Of a DNA stretch of 64,000 bases, positions 42,493 to 50,063 are shown one piece after another. The stretch lies in NCBI RefSeq assembly GCF_013408985.1, contig NZ_JACBZT010000001.1, positions 3,658,001 through 3,722,000 of the forward strand, read 5' to 3'. The first letter of the stretch is position 1. The number at the start of each line of letters is the position of its first letter. A model generated the notes under the pieces. That model saw only the letters and a program-made list of their open reading frames with translations. It searched no databases and was not told where the DNA came from. The stretch is from Petropleomorpha daqingensis. Lineage in GTDB: Bacteria > Actinomycetota > Actinomycetes > Mycobacteriales > Geodermatophilaceae. A program made the position numbers and the translations under genes.

Positions 42493-43397
42493 TTCGGGGG
42501 CTCCGGCAGCTGCTGGCCGACGGTCTGGAGGCTGCCGGCGAACGTCGAGGGCCAGATGCCCGCGATGGCGTCGGCCGACCAGCCGGTGCCGTCGGCGAAG
42601 TCGACGACGACCTCGCTCGGGTGGCTCCACAGCGCCAGCCGGTCACCGCCGATGCCGACGGCCTGGCCGGTGATGTCCTTGGCGGCGTCGGAGGCGAGGA
42701 AGGCGACCAGCCCGGCGGCGTCCTCGGGGGTGCCGAAGCCCATCTGCTGGCGGGCGAAGGGCGGCAGCGGCTCGCCGGCCTTGAGCGCCTCGATGTAGGG
42801 CTGCAGGAAGGGCACCGTCTCGGTCATGCCGGTGGCGGCGACCGGGACGATCGCGTTGACGGTGATCCCGGCCCGGGCCAGCTCCATCGCCCAGGTGCGG
42901 ACCATGCCGACGATGCCGGCCTTCGCGGCGGCGTAGTTGGTCTGGCCGAAGTTGCCGACCTGGCCGGTGGGGGAGCCGACGCAGATGATCCGGCCGCCCT
43001 CGCCCTGCTCGCGCATGCGGATCGCCGCGGCGCGGGTGCAGGTGAACGTGCCGCGCAGGTGCGTGGTGATCACCGCGTCGAACTGCTCGTCGGTCATCTT
43101 CCACAGCGTCGTGTCACGGAGGATGCCGGCGTTGTTGACCAGGACGTCGAGCCGGCCGAACTCGTCGACCGCGCGGTCGACCAGGGCCTGGGCGGCCTCG
43201 CTGGTGCCGACCGGCACGACCTCGGCGACCGCGGTGCCGCCGGCGTCGGCGATCGACTTCACGGCGGCGTCGGCGACGGCCTCGTCGACGTCGTTGACGA
43301 CGACGGCGGCGCCGCTGCGGGCGAGCTCGGTGGCGTAGGCGAGGCCGAGGCCCCGCCCGCTGCCGGTGACGACGGCGACCTTGCCGGTGAGATCCAA
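42489..43397 (-). CDS. Short-chain dehydrogenase (3-hydroxyacyl-CoA dehydrogenase-like)
   Basis: A 302-residue classical SDR. Cofactor motif TGSGRGLG (11-18), NNAG (88-91) and catalytic Ser142, Tyr155 and Lys159 (NYAAAK). The extra C-terminal part, about 50 residues beyond the usual 250, resembles HSD17B4-type enzymes acting on CoA esters. The start is TTG at 43397: AGGGAG lies 6 nt upstream and no better in-frame start exists. First gene of the operon, divergent to a MarR regulator. Confidence 0.9.
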   Translation of the reverse strand: MDLTGKVAVVTGSGRGLGLAYATELARSGAAVVVNDVDEAVADAAVKSIADAGGTAVAEVVPVGTSEAAQALVDRAVDEFGRLDVLVNNAGILRDTTLWKMTDEQFDAVITTHLRGTFTCTRAAAIRMREQGEGGRIICVGSPTGQVGNFGQTNYAAAKAGIVGMVRTWAMELARAGITVNAIVPVAATGMTETVPFLQPYIEALKAGEPLPPFARQQMGFGTPEDAAGLVAFLASDAAKDITGQAVGIGGDRLALWSHPSEVVVDFADGTGWSADAIAGIWPSTFAGSLQTVGQQLPEPPK

Positions 43398-43450
43398 CGT
43401 GCACTCCCTGGGGTGAGCTTCCTCGTTGCCAGACCCGACGCTAGGCCGAT

Positions 43451-43472
43451 ATCGTGGAGATTGTCAACGATT
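43451..43472. promoter_or_regulatory. Candidate MarR operator
   Basis: ATCGT and ACGAT arms 12 nt apart, with TTGTCAACGATTG inside an AT-richer patch, 16 nt upstream of the MarR start and 54 nt upstream of the SDR start. Position suits divergent control; not proven. Confidence 0.45.
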
Positions 43473-43487
43473 GAGGAGCTCACCGAT

Positions 43488-43943
43488 ATGACGGGTCTGA
43501 CCGACGACGTCGGCTTCCTGCTGACGCGGGCGAGCGGTCTCGTCGTCCGCGCCACGAACACCGCGCTGGCCGATCTCGGGCTGCGGGTCCGGCAGTACTC
43601 GGTGCTCACGCTGGCCGACGACAGCAGCGACGGGATCTCGCAGCGCGACCTCGCCGAGGTGCTGGGCCTCGACCCCAGCCAGGTCGTCGCGCTGGTCGAC
43701 GAGCTGGCCGCCGCGGAGCTGGTCGAGCGCCGTCCGTCGCCGACCGACCGGCGGCAGCGCCTGGTCGCGGCGACCGCCAACGGCGTGCGGCTGCGCCGGC
43801 GGGCCGACACCGCCGCGGCGGCGGGGGTGCAGCGGCAGCTGGGCGACCTGACCGCCGAGGAGCAGCAGACGCTGCGCGGTCTGCTGCAGCGCGTCGTGGC
43901 CGGTCCGGACGACGTCGGTGAGGAGACGCGCCGGGCGGGGTAG
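43488..43943 (+). CDS. MarR-family transcriptional regulator
   Basis: A 151-residue winged-helix repressor. YSVLTLADDSSDGISQRDLAEVLGLDPSQVVALVDELAAAELVERRPSPTDRRQRLVAAT (given in part) is the MarR DNA-binding core with its basic wing. ATG 43488 chosen; upstream in-frame codons continue but lack a ribosome site. Divergent to the SDR-amidohydrolase-ligase-MaoC operon, which it probably represses until an acyl- or aryl-CoA accumulates, as many MarR regulators of such operons do. Confidence 0.9.
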   Translation: MTGLTDDVGFLLTRASGLVVRATNTALADLGLRVRQYSVLTLADDSSDGISQRDLAEVLGLDPSQVVALVDELAAAELVERRPSPTDRRQRLVAATANGVRLRRRADTAAAAGVQRQLGDLTAEEQQTLRGLLQRVVAGPDDVGEETRRAG

Positions 43944-44011
43944 GGAATCGTCCGGATCCGTTCTCGTCCCAGCCCCGGACACGAGCCGCGCACGGGTCCT
44001 CCGGAGTTCGC

Positions 44012-44995
44012 ATGACGAGGGTCGGGCTGGTGCTCGGCGGGGGTGGCGTGGTGGGGCAGGCCTACCACGCGGGCGTGCTGGCGGTGCTCCAGCACGACGT
44101 CGGCTTCGACGCCCGCACCGCCGACCTGGTCGTCGGCACCTCGGCGGGGTCGATCACGGGCGCGCTGCTGCGGCTCGGCGTCTCGCCCGAGGACCTCGCC
44201 GCGTGGACGGTCAAAGCTCCGCTGTCCGGCGACGGGGAGGTGCTGGCGCAGCTGGCCGGCACCGACGTCCCCGAGCTCGCGCCGTTCCGGCCGCTCGAGC
44301 TGCTCAGCCGCCCGGCGCGGCTGCCGGGCTGGCACATGGTGCGCCGGGCCCTGAGTAACCCGCTGAGGTTCCGGCCGCTGGCCGCCGGGCTGGCGCTGCT
44401 CGCGCCGGGGAAGCACGACATCGTCGCCCAGCTCGCCGCGCTCGAGGAGCTCGAGACGACGACCTGGCCGGAGCGCGACCTCTGGATCTGCGCGGTCCGC
44501 CGGCGCGACGGGCGGCGCGTCGTCTTCGGCCGCCCGGGCAGCCCGCCGGCACCGCTGCACCTGGCGGTCGCGGCGTCCTGCGCCGTCCCGGGCTACTTCG
44601 CGCCGGTCGAGATCGGCGGGCACGGCTACGTCGACGGCGGCGTCCACTCGCCGACCAACGCGGCGCTGCTCCGCGGCTGCGGGCTCGACCTGGCGATAGT
44701 CGTCTCGCCGATGAGCGGGCCGCCCGGCGTCGTCCCCGACCTGTACGCCGCCACCCGTCGGTACTCCGCGCGGCTGCTCCAGCGCGAGGTCCGGGCGCTG
44801 GAGCAGACCGGCGTCCGCACCGTCGTCTTCACGCCGTCGGCGGCCGAGCAGAAGGCGATGGGCAACGACATGATGTCCCGGGAGCGGCTGGACGAGGTGA
44901 TCCAGCAGTCGTTCTTCGCCGCCGGCGCGGCCGCCGCCCGGGAGGACGCCCGCGCCCTGCTGAAGGAGGCGCTCGGCGGGGGAGACGGCGGCTGA
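44012..44995 (+). CDS. Patatin-like phospholipase
   Basis: A 327-residue patatin-fold hydrolase. Oxyanion motif LVLGGGGVVGQAYHAG, nucleophile GTSAGS (Ser44) and catalytic Asp in YVDGGVHSP near residue 209, so the Ser-Asp dyad is complete. Acts on phospholipid or other lipid esters; no signal peptide. Monocistronic, followed by an inverted repeat. Confidence 0.9.
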   Translation: MTRVGLVLGGGGVVGQAYHAGVLAVLQHDVGFDARTADLVVGTSAGSITGALLRLGVSPEDLAAWTVKAPLSGDGEVLAQLAGTDVPELAPFRPLELLSRPARLPGWHMVRRALSNPLRFRPLAAGLALLAPGKHDIVAQLAALEELETTTWPERDLWICAVRRRDGRRVVFGRPGSPPAPLHLAVAASCAVPGYFAPVEIGGHGYVDGGVHSPTNAALLRGCGLDLAIVVSPMSGPPGVVPDLYAATRRYSARLLQREVRALEQTGVRTVVFTPSAAEQKAMGNDMMSRERLDEVIQQSFFAAGAAAAREDARALLKEALGGGDGG

Positions 44996-45008
44996 CCCGC
45001 GCCGCGTC

Positions 45009-45044
45009 GTCGCGACCCTCGGCGCACGACGCGCGGGTCGCGAC
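45009..45044 (+). terminator. 10-bp inverted repeat after patatin gene
   Basis: GTCGCGACCC and GGGTCGCGAC flank 16 nt that themselves hold GCGTCGT-like complementarity. It begins 14 nt after the patatin stop. No T-tract. Confidence 0.55.
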
Positions 45045-45117
45045 CACACCGCGAGGGTGAATCGGAGCCCGACGCGGGTAGGGCATCGGGGACGCCGGCG
45101 ATCGAGGAGTTCTTCCC

Positions 45118-45477
45118 GTGACCATGTCCTCCGTCAACCGCGCACCTCGGCCGAGCAGCCTGGCCGACGTCCTCGACGTCGTCCTGGACAAGGGCATCGT
45201 GGTCGACGCCTACGTGCGGGTCGCGCTGCTCGGCGTCGAGCTGGTCACCATCGACGCGCGCGTCGTGATCGCCAGCGTCGACACCTACCTGCGCTTCGCG
45301 GAGGCCGTGGACCGGCTCGACATCCAGCCGGCCCAGGAGCCGGTCGGGCTGCCGGAGCTCGGGGAACGCGCGATCGAGAGCACCGCGAAGCACGTCGTGG
45401 AGAAGAAGCTCGAGGGTCCCGCGGAGAAGGTCAAGGACGTCATCGAGGCGGTCCGCGGCCGCCGCCGGGAGGAGTAG
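45118..45477 (+). CDS. Orphan gas-vesicle protein, GvpA/GvpJ family
   Basis: A 119-residue protein. Residues 14-75 match the GvpA fold ([54 protein letters not shown], in part). The hydrophilic charged tail ([33 protein letters not shown], in part) suggests GvpJ/GvpA2 rather than the main shell protein. GTG start with GAGGAG 8 nt upstream. No other gvp genes lie nearby, so it cannot build a vesicle from this locus alone. Confidence 0.88.
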   Translation: MTMSSVNRAPRPSSLADVLDVVLDKGIVVDAYVRVALLGVELVTIDARVVIASVDTYLRFAEAVDRLDIQPAQEPVGLPELGERAIESTAKHVVEKKLEGPAEKVKDVIEAVRGRRREE

Positions 45478-45484
45478 CCGGTCG

Positions 45485-46240
45485 TCAGTCGGTGCGGCGG
45501 CGGCCGATCTTCGAGCCGAGCCAGGTCAGCGGGTCGTACTTGCGGTCGACCACGCGCTCCTTCATCGGGATGATCCCGTTGTCGGTCAGGTGGATGCCCT
45601 CGGGGCAGACCTCGGTGCAGCACTTGGTGATGTTGCAGTAGCCGAGGCCGAAGACGTCCTGCGCCGCCTCGCGCCGGTCGACGGTGTCCAGCGGGTGCAT
45701 GTCCAGCTCGGCCAGCCGGATGAGGAACCGCGGTCCGGCGAAGACCTTCTTGTTCTCCTCGTGGTCACGGATGACGTGGCAGGTGTCCTGGCAGAGGAAG
45801 CACTCGATGCACTTGCGGAACTCCTGCGAGCGCTCGACGTCGATCTGCGCCATCCGGTGGTTGCCGTCGTCGTCGCGGGCCTGCGGGGTGAACGCCGGGA
45901 TCTGCGCGGCCTTGGCGTAGTTGTAGGAGACGTCGGTGACCAGGTCGCGGATGACCGGGAAGGTGCGCATCGGGGTCACCGTCACGACCTCGTCCTCGGC
46001 GAACGTGCTCATCCGCGTGAGGCACATCAGCCGCGGCCGGCCGTTGATCTCGGCGCTGCACGACCCGCACTTGCCGGCCTTGCAGTTCCACCGGACCGCG
46101 AGGTCACCGGCCTGGGTGGCCTGCAGGCGGTGGATGATGTCGAGCACGACCTCGCCCTCGTTGACCTGAACGGTGAAGTCGCGCAGCTCGCCGCCCGAGG
46201 CGTCCCCGCGCCAGACCCGGAACTTCGCGTCGTAGCTCAT
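45485..46240 (-). CDS. sdhB: Succinate dehydrogenase iron-sulfur subunit
   Basis: A 251-residue electron-transfer subunit. [2Fe-2S] ligands in WNCKAGKCGSCSAEINGRPRLMC (in part), [4Fe-4S] in CIECFLCQDTCHV, and the third cluster in CNITKCCTEVCPEGI. Carries electrons from SdhA to the membrane quinone. Last gene of leftward sdhCAB, overlapping sdhA as ATGA. The divergence from E. coli SdhB and the gene order fit the actinobacterial Sdh1 enzyme. Confidence 0.95.
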   Translation of the reverse strand: MSYDAKFRVWRGDASGGELRDFTVQVNEGEVVLDIIHRLQATQAGDLAVRWNCKAGKCGSCSAEINGRPRLMCLTRMSTFAEDEVVTVTPMRTFPVIRDLVTDVSYNYAKAAQIPAFTPQARDDDGNHRMAQIDVERSQEFRKCIECFLCQDTCHVIRDHEENKKVFAGPRFLIRLAELDMHPLDTVDRREAAQDVFGLGYCNITKCCTEVCPEGIHLTDNGIIPMKERVVDRKYDPLTWLGSKIGRRRTD

Positions 46241-48033
46241 GCGGTCTCCTCGAAGATCTCGGCGAGGTCCGACGGCATCTGCGGCAGCGGTTGCCGCCGC
46301 ACGCCGACGTCGCCCCCCGGGCCGCGGCTGCAGATCAGGTTCGTCTTCCCCCACTCCGGGTCGGCGGTGGGGAAGTCGTCGCGGGTGTGCCCACCGCGGC
46401 TCTCCTGCCGCTCGAGCGCGGCGCGCGCGATGCACTCGCTGACCAGCAGCATGTGCGGTAGGTCCAGCGCCAGGTGCCAGCCCGGGTTGTACTGCCGGTG
46501 CCCGTCGACCGACAGGTTCGCCACCCGCTCCTTGAGCTCGGCGATCCGCTCGAGCGCGCCCTTCATCTCCGCCTCGGTCCGGATGATCCCGACCAGGTCG
46601 TGCATCGTCTGCTGCAGGTCGTGCTGGACGGTGTAGGGGTTCTCCCCGCCCTCGCGCTCGAACGGCGCGAGCGCCGCGCGGGCCGCCGAGGTCAGCGCGT
46701 CGTCGGCCAGCCGCACCCGGCCGGCCCGGTTGCGGGCGTTCTCGGCCGCCGCGACGCCGGCCCGGCGGCCGAACACCAGCAGGTCGGACAGCGAGTTGCC
46801 GCCCAGCCGGTTCGACCCGTGCATGCCGCCGGCCACCTCGCCCGCGGCGAACAGACCGGTCACCTTCGCCGCCTGGCTGTCCGGCTCCACCTCGACGCCA
46901 CCCATCACGTAGTGGCAGGTCGGGCCGATCTCCATCGCTTCCTTGGTGATGTCGACGTCGGCCAGCTCCTTGAACTGGTGGTACATCGACGGCAGGCGCT
47001 TGCGGATGTACTCCGGCGACCGGCGCGAGGCGATGTCCAGCCACACCCCGCCGTGGTCGGTCCCGCGGCCGGCCTTGACCTCGCTGTTGATCGCGCGGGC
47101 GACCTCGTCACGCGGCAGCAGCTCCGGCGGGCGCCGGTTGTTCTTCTTGTCGGTGTACCAGCGGTCGGCCTCTTCCTCGGTCTCCGCGGTCTCCTTGCGG
47201 AAGAAGTCGGGGATGTAGTCGAACATGAACCGGTTGCCGGCCGAGTTCTTGAGGATGCCGCCGTCCCCGCGGACGCTCTCGGTGACCAGCAGCCCGCGCA
47301 CCGACGGCGGCCACACCATGCCGGTCGGGTGGAACTGGACGAACTCCATGTTGACCAGCGACGCCCCGGCCTGCAGGGCCAGGGAGTGCCCGTCGCCGGT
47401 GTACTCCCACGAGTTCGAGGTGACCTTGTAGGCCTTGCCGATCCCGCCCGTGGCCAGGACGACGGACGGCGCCTGCCAGGCGACGAACCGGCCGGACTCC
47501 CGCCAGTAGCCGAACGCGCCGACGATCCCGACGTCGTCGGTGAGCAGCCGGGTGACGGTGCACTCCATGAAGACGTCGATGCCGAGGGCGACCGTGCGCT
47601 GCTGGAGCGTGCGGATCAGCTCCAGGCCGGTGCGGTCACCGACGTGCGCCAGCCGGGCGTAGCGGTGGCCGCCGAAGTCGCGCTGGCTGATCAGCCCGGC
47701 ATCGGTGCGGTCGAACAGCGCGCCCCAGTCCTCGAGCTCGCGGACCCGGTCCGGCGCCTCCTGCGCGTGCAGCTGCGCCATCCGCCAGTGGTTGAGCATC
47801 TTCCCGCCGCGCATGGTGTCGCGGAAGTGCACCCGCCAGTTGTCCTCGGGGTAGAGGTTGCCCATGGCCGCGGCGATGCCGCCCTCGGCCATGACCGTGT
47901 GCGCCTTGCCCAGCAGCGACTTGCAGACCACCGCCGTCCGGGCGCCGGCCTCGTGCGCGGCGATCGCCGCCCGCAGTCCCGCCCCGCCCGCGCCGATGAC
48001 GACGACGTCGTAGGCGTGCTCCTCGAGCTCCAT
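46237..48033 (-). CDS. sdhA: Succinate dehydrogenase flavoprotein subunit
   Basis: A 598-residue flavoprotein. FAD motif VVVIGAGGAGLRAAIAA, covalent flavin His45 in KAHTVMAEGGI, substrate-site HPTGMVWPPSVRG, and the capping GGVEVEPDSQAAKVTGLFAAGEVAGGMHGSNRLGGNSL (in part). Oxidises succinate to fumarate in the TCA cycle. Start at ATG 48033, overlapping the sdhC stop. Confidence 0.96.
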   Translation of the reverse strand: MELEEHAYDVVVIGAGGAGLRAAIAAHEAGARTAVVCKSLLGKAHTVMAEGGIAAAMGNLYPEDNWRVHFRDTMRGGKMLNHWRMAQLHAQEAPDRVRELEDWGALFDRTDAGLISQRDFGGHRYARLAHVGDRTGLELIRTLQQRTVALGIDVFMECTVTRLLTDDVGIVGAFGYWRESGRFVAWQAPSVVLATGGIGKAYKVTSNSWEYTGDGHSLALQAGASLVNMEFVQFHPTGMVWPPSVRGLLVTESVRGDGGILKNSAGNRFMFDYIPDFFRKETAETEEEADRWYTDKKNNRRPPELLPRDEVARAINSEVKAGRGTDHGGVWLDIASRRSPEYIRKRLPSMYHQFKELADVDITKEAMEIGPTCHYVMGGVEVEPDSQAAKVTGLFAAGEVAGGMHGSNRLGGNSLSDLLVFGRRAGVAAAENARNRAGRVRLADDALTSAARAALAPFEREGGENPYTVQHDLQQTMHDLVGIIRTEAEMKGALERIAELKERVANLSVDGHRQYNPGWHLALDLPHMLLVSECIARAALERQESRGGHTRDDFPTADPEWGKTNLICSRGPGGDVGVRRQPLPQMPSDLAEIFEETA

Positions 48034-49013
48034 CAGAAGAACCTCACGTCGGTGATCACGTCCGCGGCCAGCAGGTAGATGTAGAGATCGGTGAGCGCCA
48101 CGCCGACCAGCGAGATCCACGCCAGCTGCATGTGGCGGACGTTGAGCTTCGACACCGCCGTCCAGAGCCGGTAGCGCACCGGGTGCCGGGAGAAGTGGTT
48201 GAGCCGGCCGCCGAAGATGTGCCGGCAGGAGTGGCAGGACAGCGAGTACAGCCACAGCAAGGCGGCGTTGACCAGCAGGATCAGCGTGCCCAGGCCCATG
48301 TGGCCCCACGCGCCGGTCTCGTCGCGGAAGGCGACGACGGCGTCGTAGGTGAGGATGACGTTGAAGACCAGCCCCAGGTAGAAGAAGTACCGGTGCACGT
48401 TCTGGAAGACCAGCGGGAACCGCGTCTCGCCGGAGTACTTCCCGTGCGGCTCACCGACCGCGCACGCCGGGGGCGAGAGCCAGAACGACCGGTAGTAGGC
48501 CTTGCGGTAGTAGTAGCAGGTCAGCCGGAAGCCCAGCGGCACGATGAGGATGTAGATCGCCGGGGAGATCCACGACGGCCCGGTGAACAGCTTCGGGAAG
48601 GTGTCGCCCTCGCACTGCGTCGTGATGCACGGCGAGTAGAACGGCGAGATGTAGGGCTCGGAGAAGTAGTAGGCGTTCTGGAAGGCGCGGAACGTCGAGT
48701 AGGCGACGAACAGCAGCAGCACGACGACGGTGATGAGCGGCTGGACCCACCACGCGTCGGTGCGCAGGTGCCGGGCCGCGATCGTCGCCCGGGCGGTCGC
48801 CGCCGACCAGATGGGCCGGCGCACAGTGCCGCGGCGGGGCACCTTCAGCGGGGGAGGCCCGGGCGGCGCCTCGGTGGTTCCGCCGTTGCGGAGGCGCCGG
48901 GCCAGCAGGCCGACGGCGGCCACCGCCGACACGGCCGCGGCCACCGGCCAGCGCCGTCCGCGGCCGTTCTCCGATCCGGGCTGCTTCGTGGGGCGGGGCG
49001 CGGTCGCCGTCAT
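48033..49013 (-). CDS. sdhC: Succinate dehydrogenase membrane subunit (Sdh1 type)
   Basis: A 326-residue membrane anchor. A basic N-terminal stretch of about 85 residues with one hydrophobic segment (VAAAVSAVAAVGLLARRL) precedes five membrane helices. Blocks include WWVQPLITVVVLLLFVAYSTF, FRLTCYYYRKAYYRSFW (with an extracytoplasmic Cys-rich segment before it), HRYFFYLGLVFNVILTYDAVVAF and SLSCHSCRHIFGG. Mycobacterial Sdh1 anchors share the CHSCRH and RKAYYR features. The N-terminal extension makes it longer than the roughly 270 residues I recall for those. Confidence 0.88.
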   Translation of the reverse strand: MTATAPRPTKQPGSENGRGRRWPVAAAVSAVAAVGLLARRLRNGGTTEAPPGPPPLKVPRRGTVRRPIWSAATARATIAARHLRTDAWWVQPLITVVVLLLFVAYSTFRAFQNAYYFSEPYISPFYSPCITTQCEGDTFPKLFTGPSWISPAIYILIVPLGFRLTCYYYRKAYYRSFWLSPPACAVGEPHGKYSGETRFPLVFQNVHRYFFYLGLVFNVILTYDAVVAFRDETGAWGHMGLGTLILLVNAALLWLYSLSCHSCRHIFGGRLNHFSRHPVRYRLWTAVSKLNVRHMQLAWISLVGVALTDLYIYLLAADVITDVRFF

Positions 49014-49084
49014 GACGTCGCGCGCCCCGCGGATGGGGCGCCGTCGACGGCGTCCTCCGGGCCCTGCTCCTGCTCCAGTGACAT
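49010..49084 (-). CDS. Possible 24-residue leader ORF coupled to sdhC
   Basis: ATG 49084 opens a 24-codon frame (MSLEQEQGPEDAVDG...) whose TGA overlaps the sdhC ATG (ATGA). A GGGGG ribosome-like site lies 5 nt upstream and third positions are GC-rich. It may couple ribosome flow to sdhC translation. Too short to prove from sequence. Confidence 0.3.
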   Translation of the reverse strand: MSLEQEQGPEDAVDGAPSAGRATS

Positions 49085-49094
49085 CGCTGCCCCC

Positions 49095-49173
49095 GAACTG
49101 TTGCCTCCATTGGCGACGATGCGCAGTCGACCACGGACGCGCCGTTTCGGAAAGGGGGCCGGTGCAACAGTTC
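49095..49173. promoter_or_regulatory. Distant 10-bp inverted arms in the sdh promoter region
   Basis: GAACTGTTGC (49095-49104) and its exact complement GCAACAGTTC (49164-49173) are 59 nt apart, in the gap upstream of sdhC. The right arm overlaps the phosphatase stop. They may be two half-sites of a regulator that loops DNA, or a long-range RNA stem. Confidence 0.4.
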
Positions 49174-50002
49174 AGCCGCGACGGCGCAGGGTGCGCGCGG
49201 CCCCGACCACGGACGTCGGCAGGGCCGGCCCGCCGACCAGGACGCCGACGTCGGCCACGACCGCGGTCGCGTTGTCCCCTGTCGAGCGGGCGAGCGCGGT
49301 CTGCAGCAGCCGGCGCACGGTGTCGGCGGGGGAGGCCTCGGCGGCGAGCAGCTCCCGCAGCACCAGCTCGGGCACGGCGCCGGACAGGCCGTCGGTGCAC
49401 AGCATCAGCCGGTCGCCCGGCTGCACGGGCAGCGCGCGCACCGCGAGGCCGGCGAGGTCCTCGGGCCGGCCGCGCAGGGCGGCCAGGACGACGGAGCGCA
49501 TCGGGTGCACGCGGGCCTGCTCCGGGGTGATCGCGCCGGAGTCGACCAGCGCCTGGACCAGCGAGTGGTCGGTCGACAGCCGGATGAGCTCGCCGCGGCG
49601 GAGCAGATAGGCGCGGGAGTCGCCGACGTGGGCCAGCACGAGCCGGCCTCCGGAGGTCAGCGCGGCCGCGGTCAGCGTGGTCGCCATGCCGGCGAGCGCG
49701 GGGTCACGGGTCAGGGCCACCATGAGGTCGCCGGTGGCCGCCTGGACCGAGCCGACGAGGTCCGGCGCGTCGGGGCGGGCCAGGTCGGCCGCGGCGCGGA
49801 GCCGGTCGATCACCAGGCCCGCGGCGGTGGCGCCCCCGAACGAGCCGCCCACACCGTCGGCGACCGCGATCACGCGCGCCGCGGCCAGGCCGGCGTCCTG
49901 GTTGTCGGGGCGCGGACCGGCGATCGAATCGGCCGCCGACTCCAGGACGAGCGTGAGCTCGCCCGGGAGCACCAGCGGTTCGGTCACCGACACGGTCCTC
50001 AC
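49172..50002 (-). CDS. PP2C-family protein serine/threonine phosphatase
   Basis: A 276-residue Mg/Mn-dependent phosphatase. Metal Asp motifs GPRPDNQDAGL, IAVADGVGGSFGGATAA, LAHVGDSRAYLLRRGELIRLSTDHSLVQALV (in part), MLCTDGLSG and GDNATAVV. Soluble, without the membrane tail of PstP. Counteracts Ser/Thr kinases; none is adjacent. It lies upstream of sdhC in the same direction. Confidence 0.92.
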   Translation of the reverse strand: MRTVSVTEPLVLPGELTLVLESAADSIAGPRPDNQDAGLAAARVIAVADGVGGSFGGATAAGLVIDRLRAAADLARPDAPDLVGSVQAATGDLMVALTRDPALAGMATTLTAAALTSGGRLVLAHVGDSRAYLLRRGELIRLSTDHSLVQALVDSGAITPEQARVHPMRSVVLAALRGRPEDLAGLAVRALPVQPGDRLMLCTDGLSGAVPELVLRELLAAEASPADTVRRLLQTALARSTGDNATAVVADVGVLVGGPALPTSVVGAARTLRRRG

Positions 50003-50063
50003 TGTCCTCCGGTTCGCTGTGGATCTCCTGGAAACGCCCCCTCGAATCGCCGGATCGAGGGGC

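Noticed and set aside
45118-45477. Start of a gas-vesicle gene cluster
   Set aside because: Neighbours are a patatin and succinate dehydrogenase; no other gvp genes are found.
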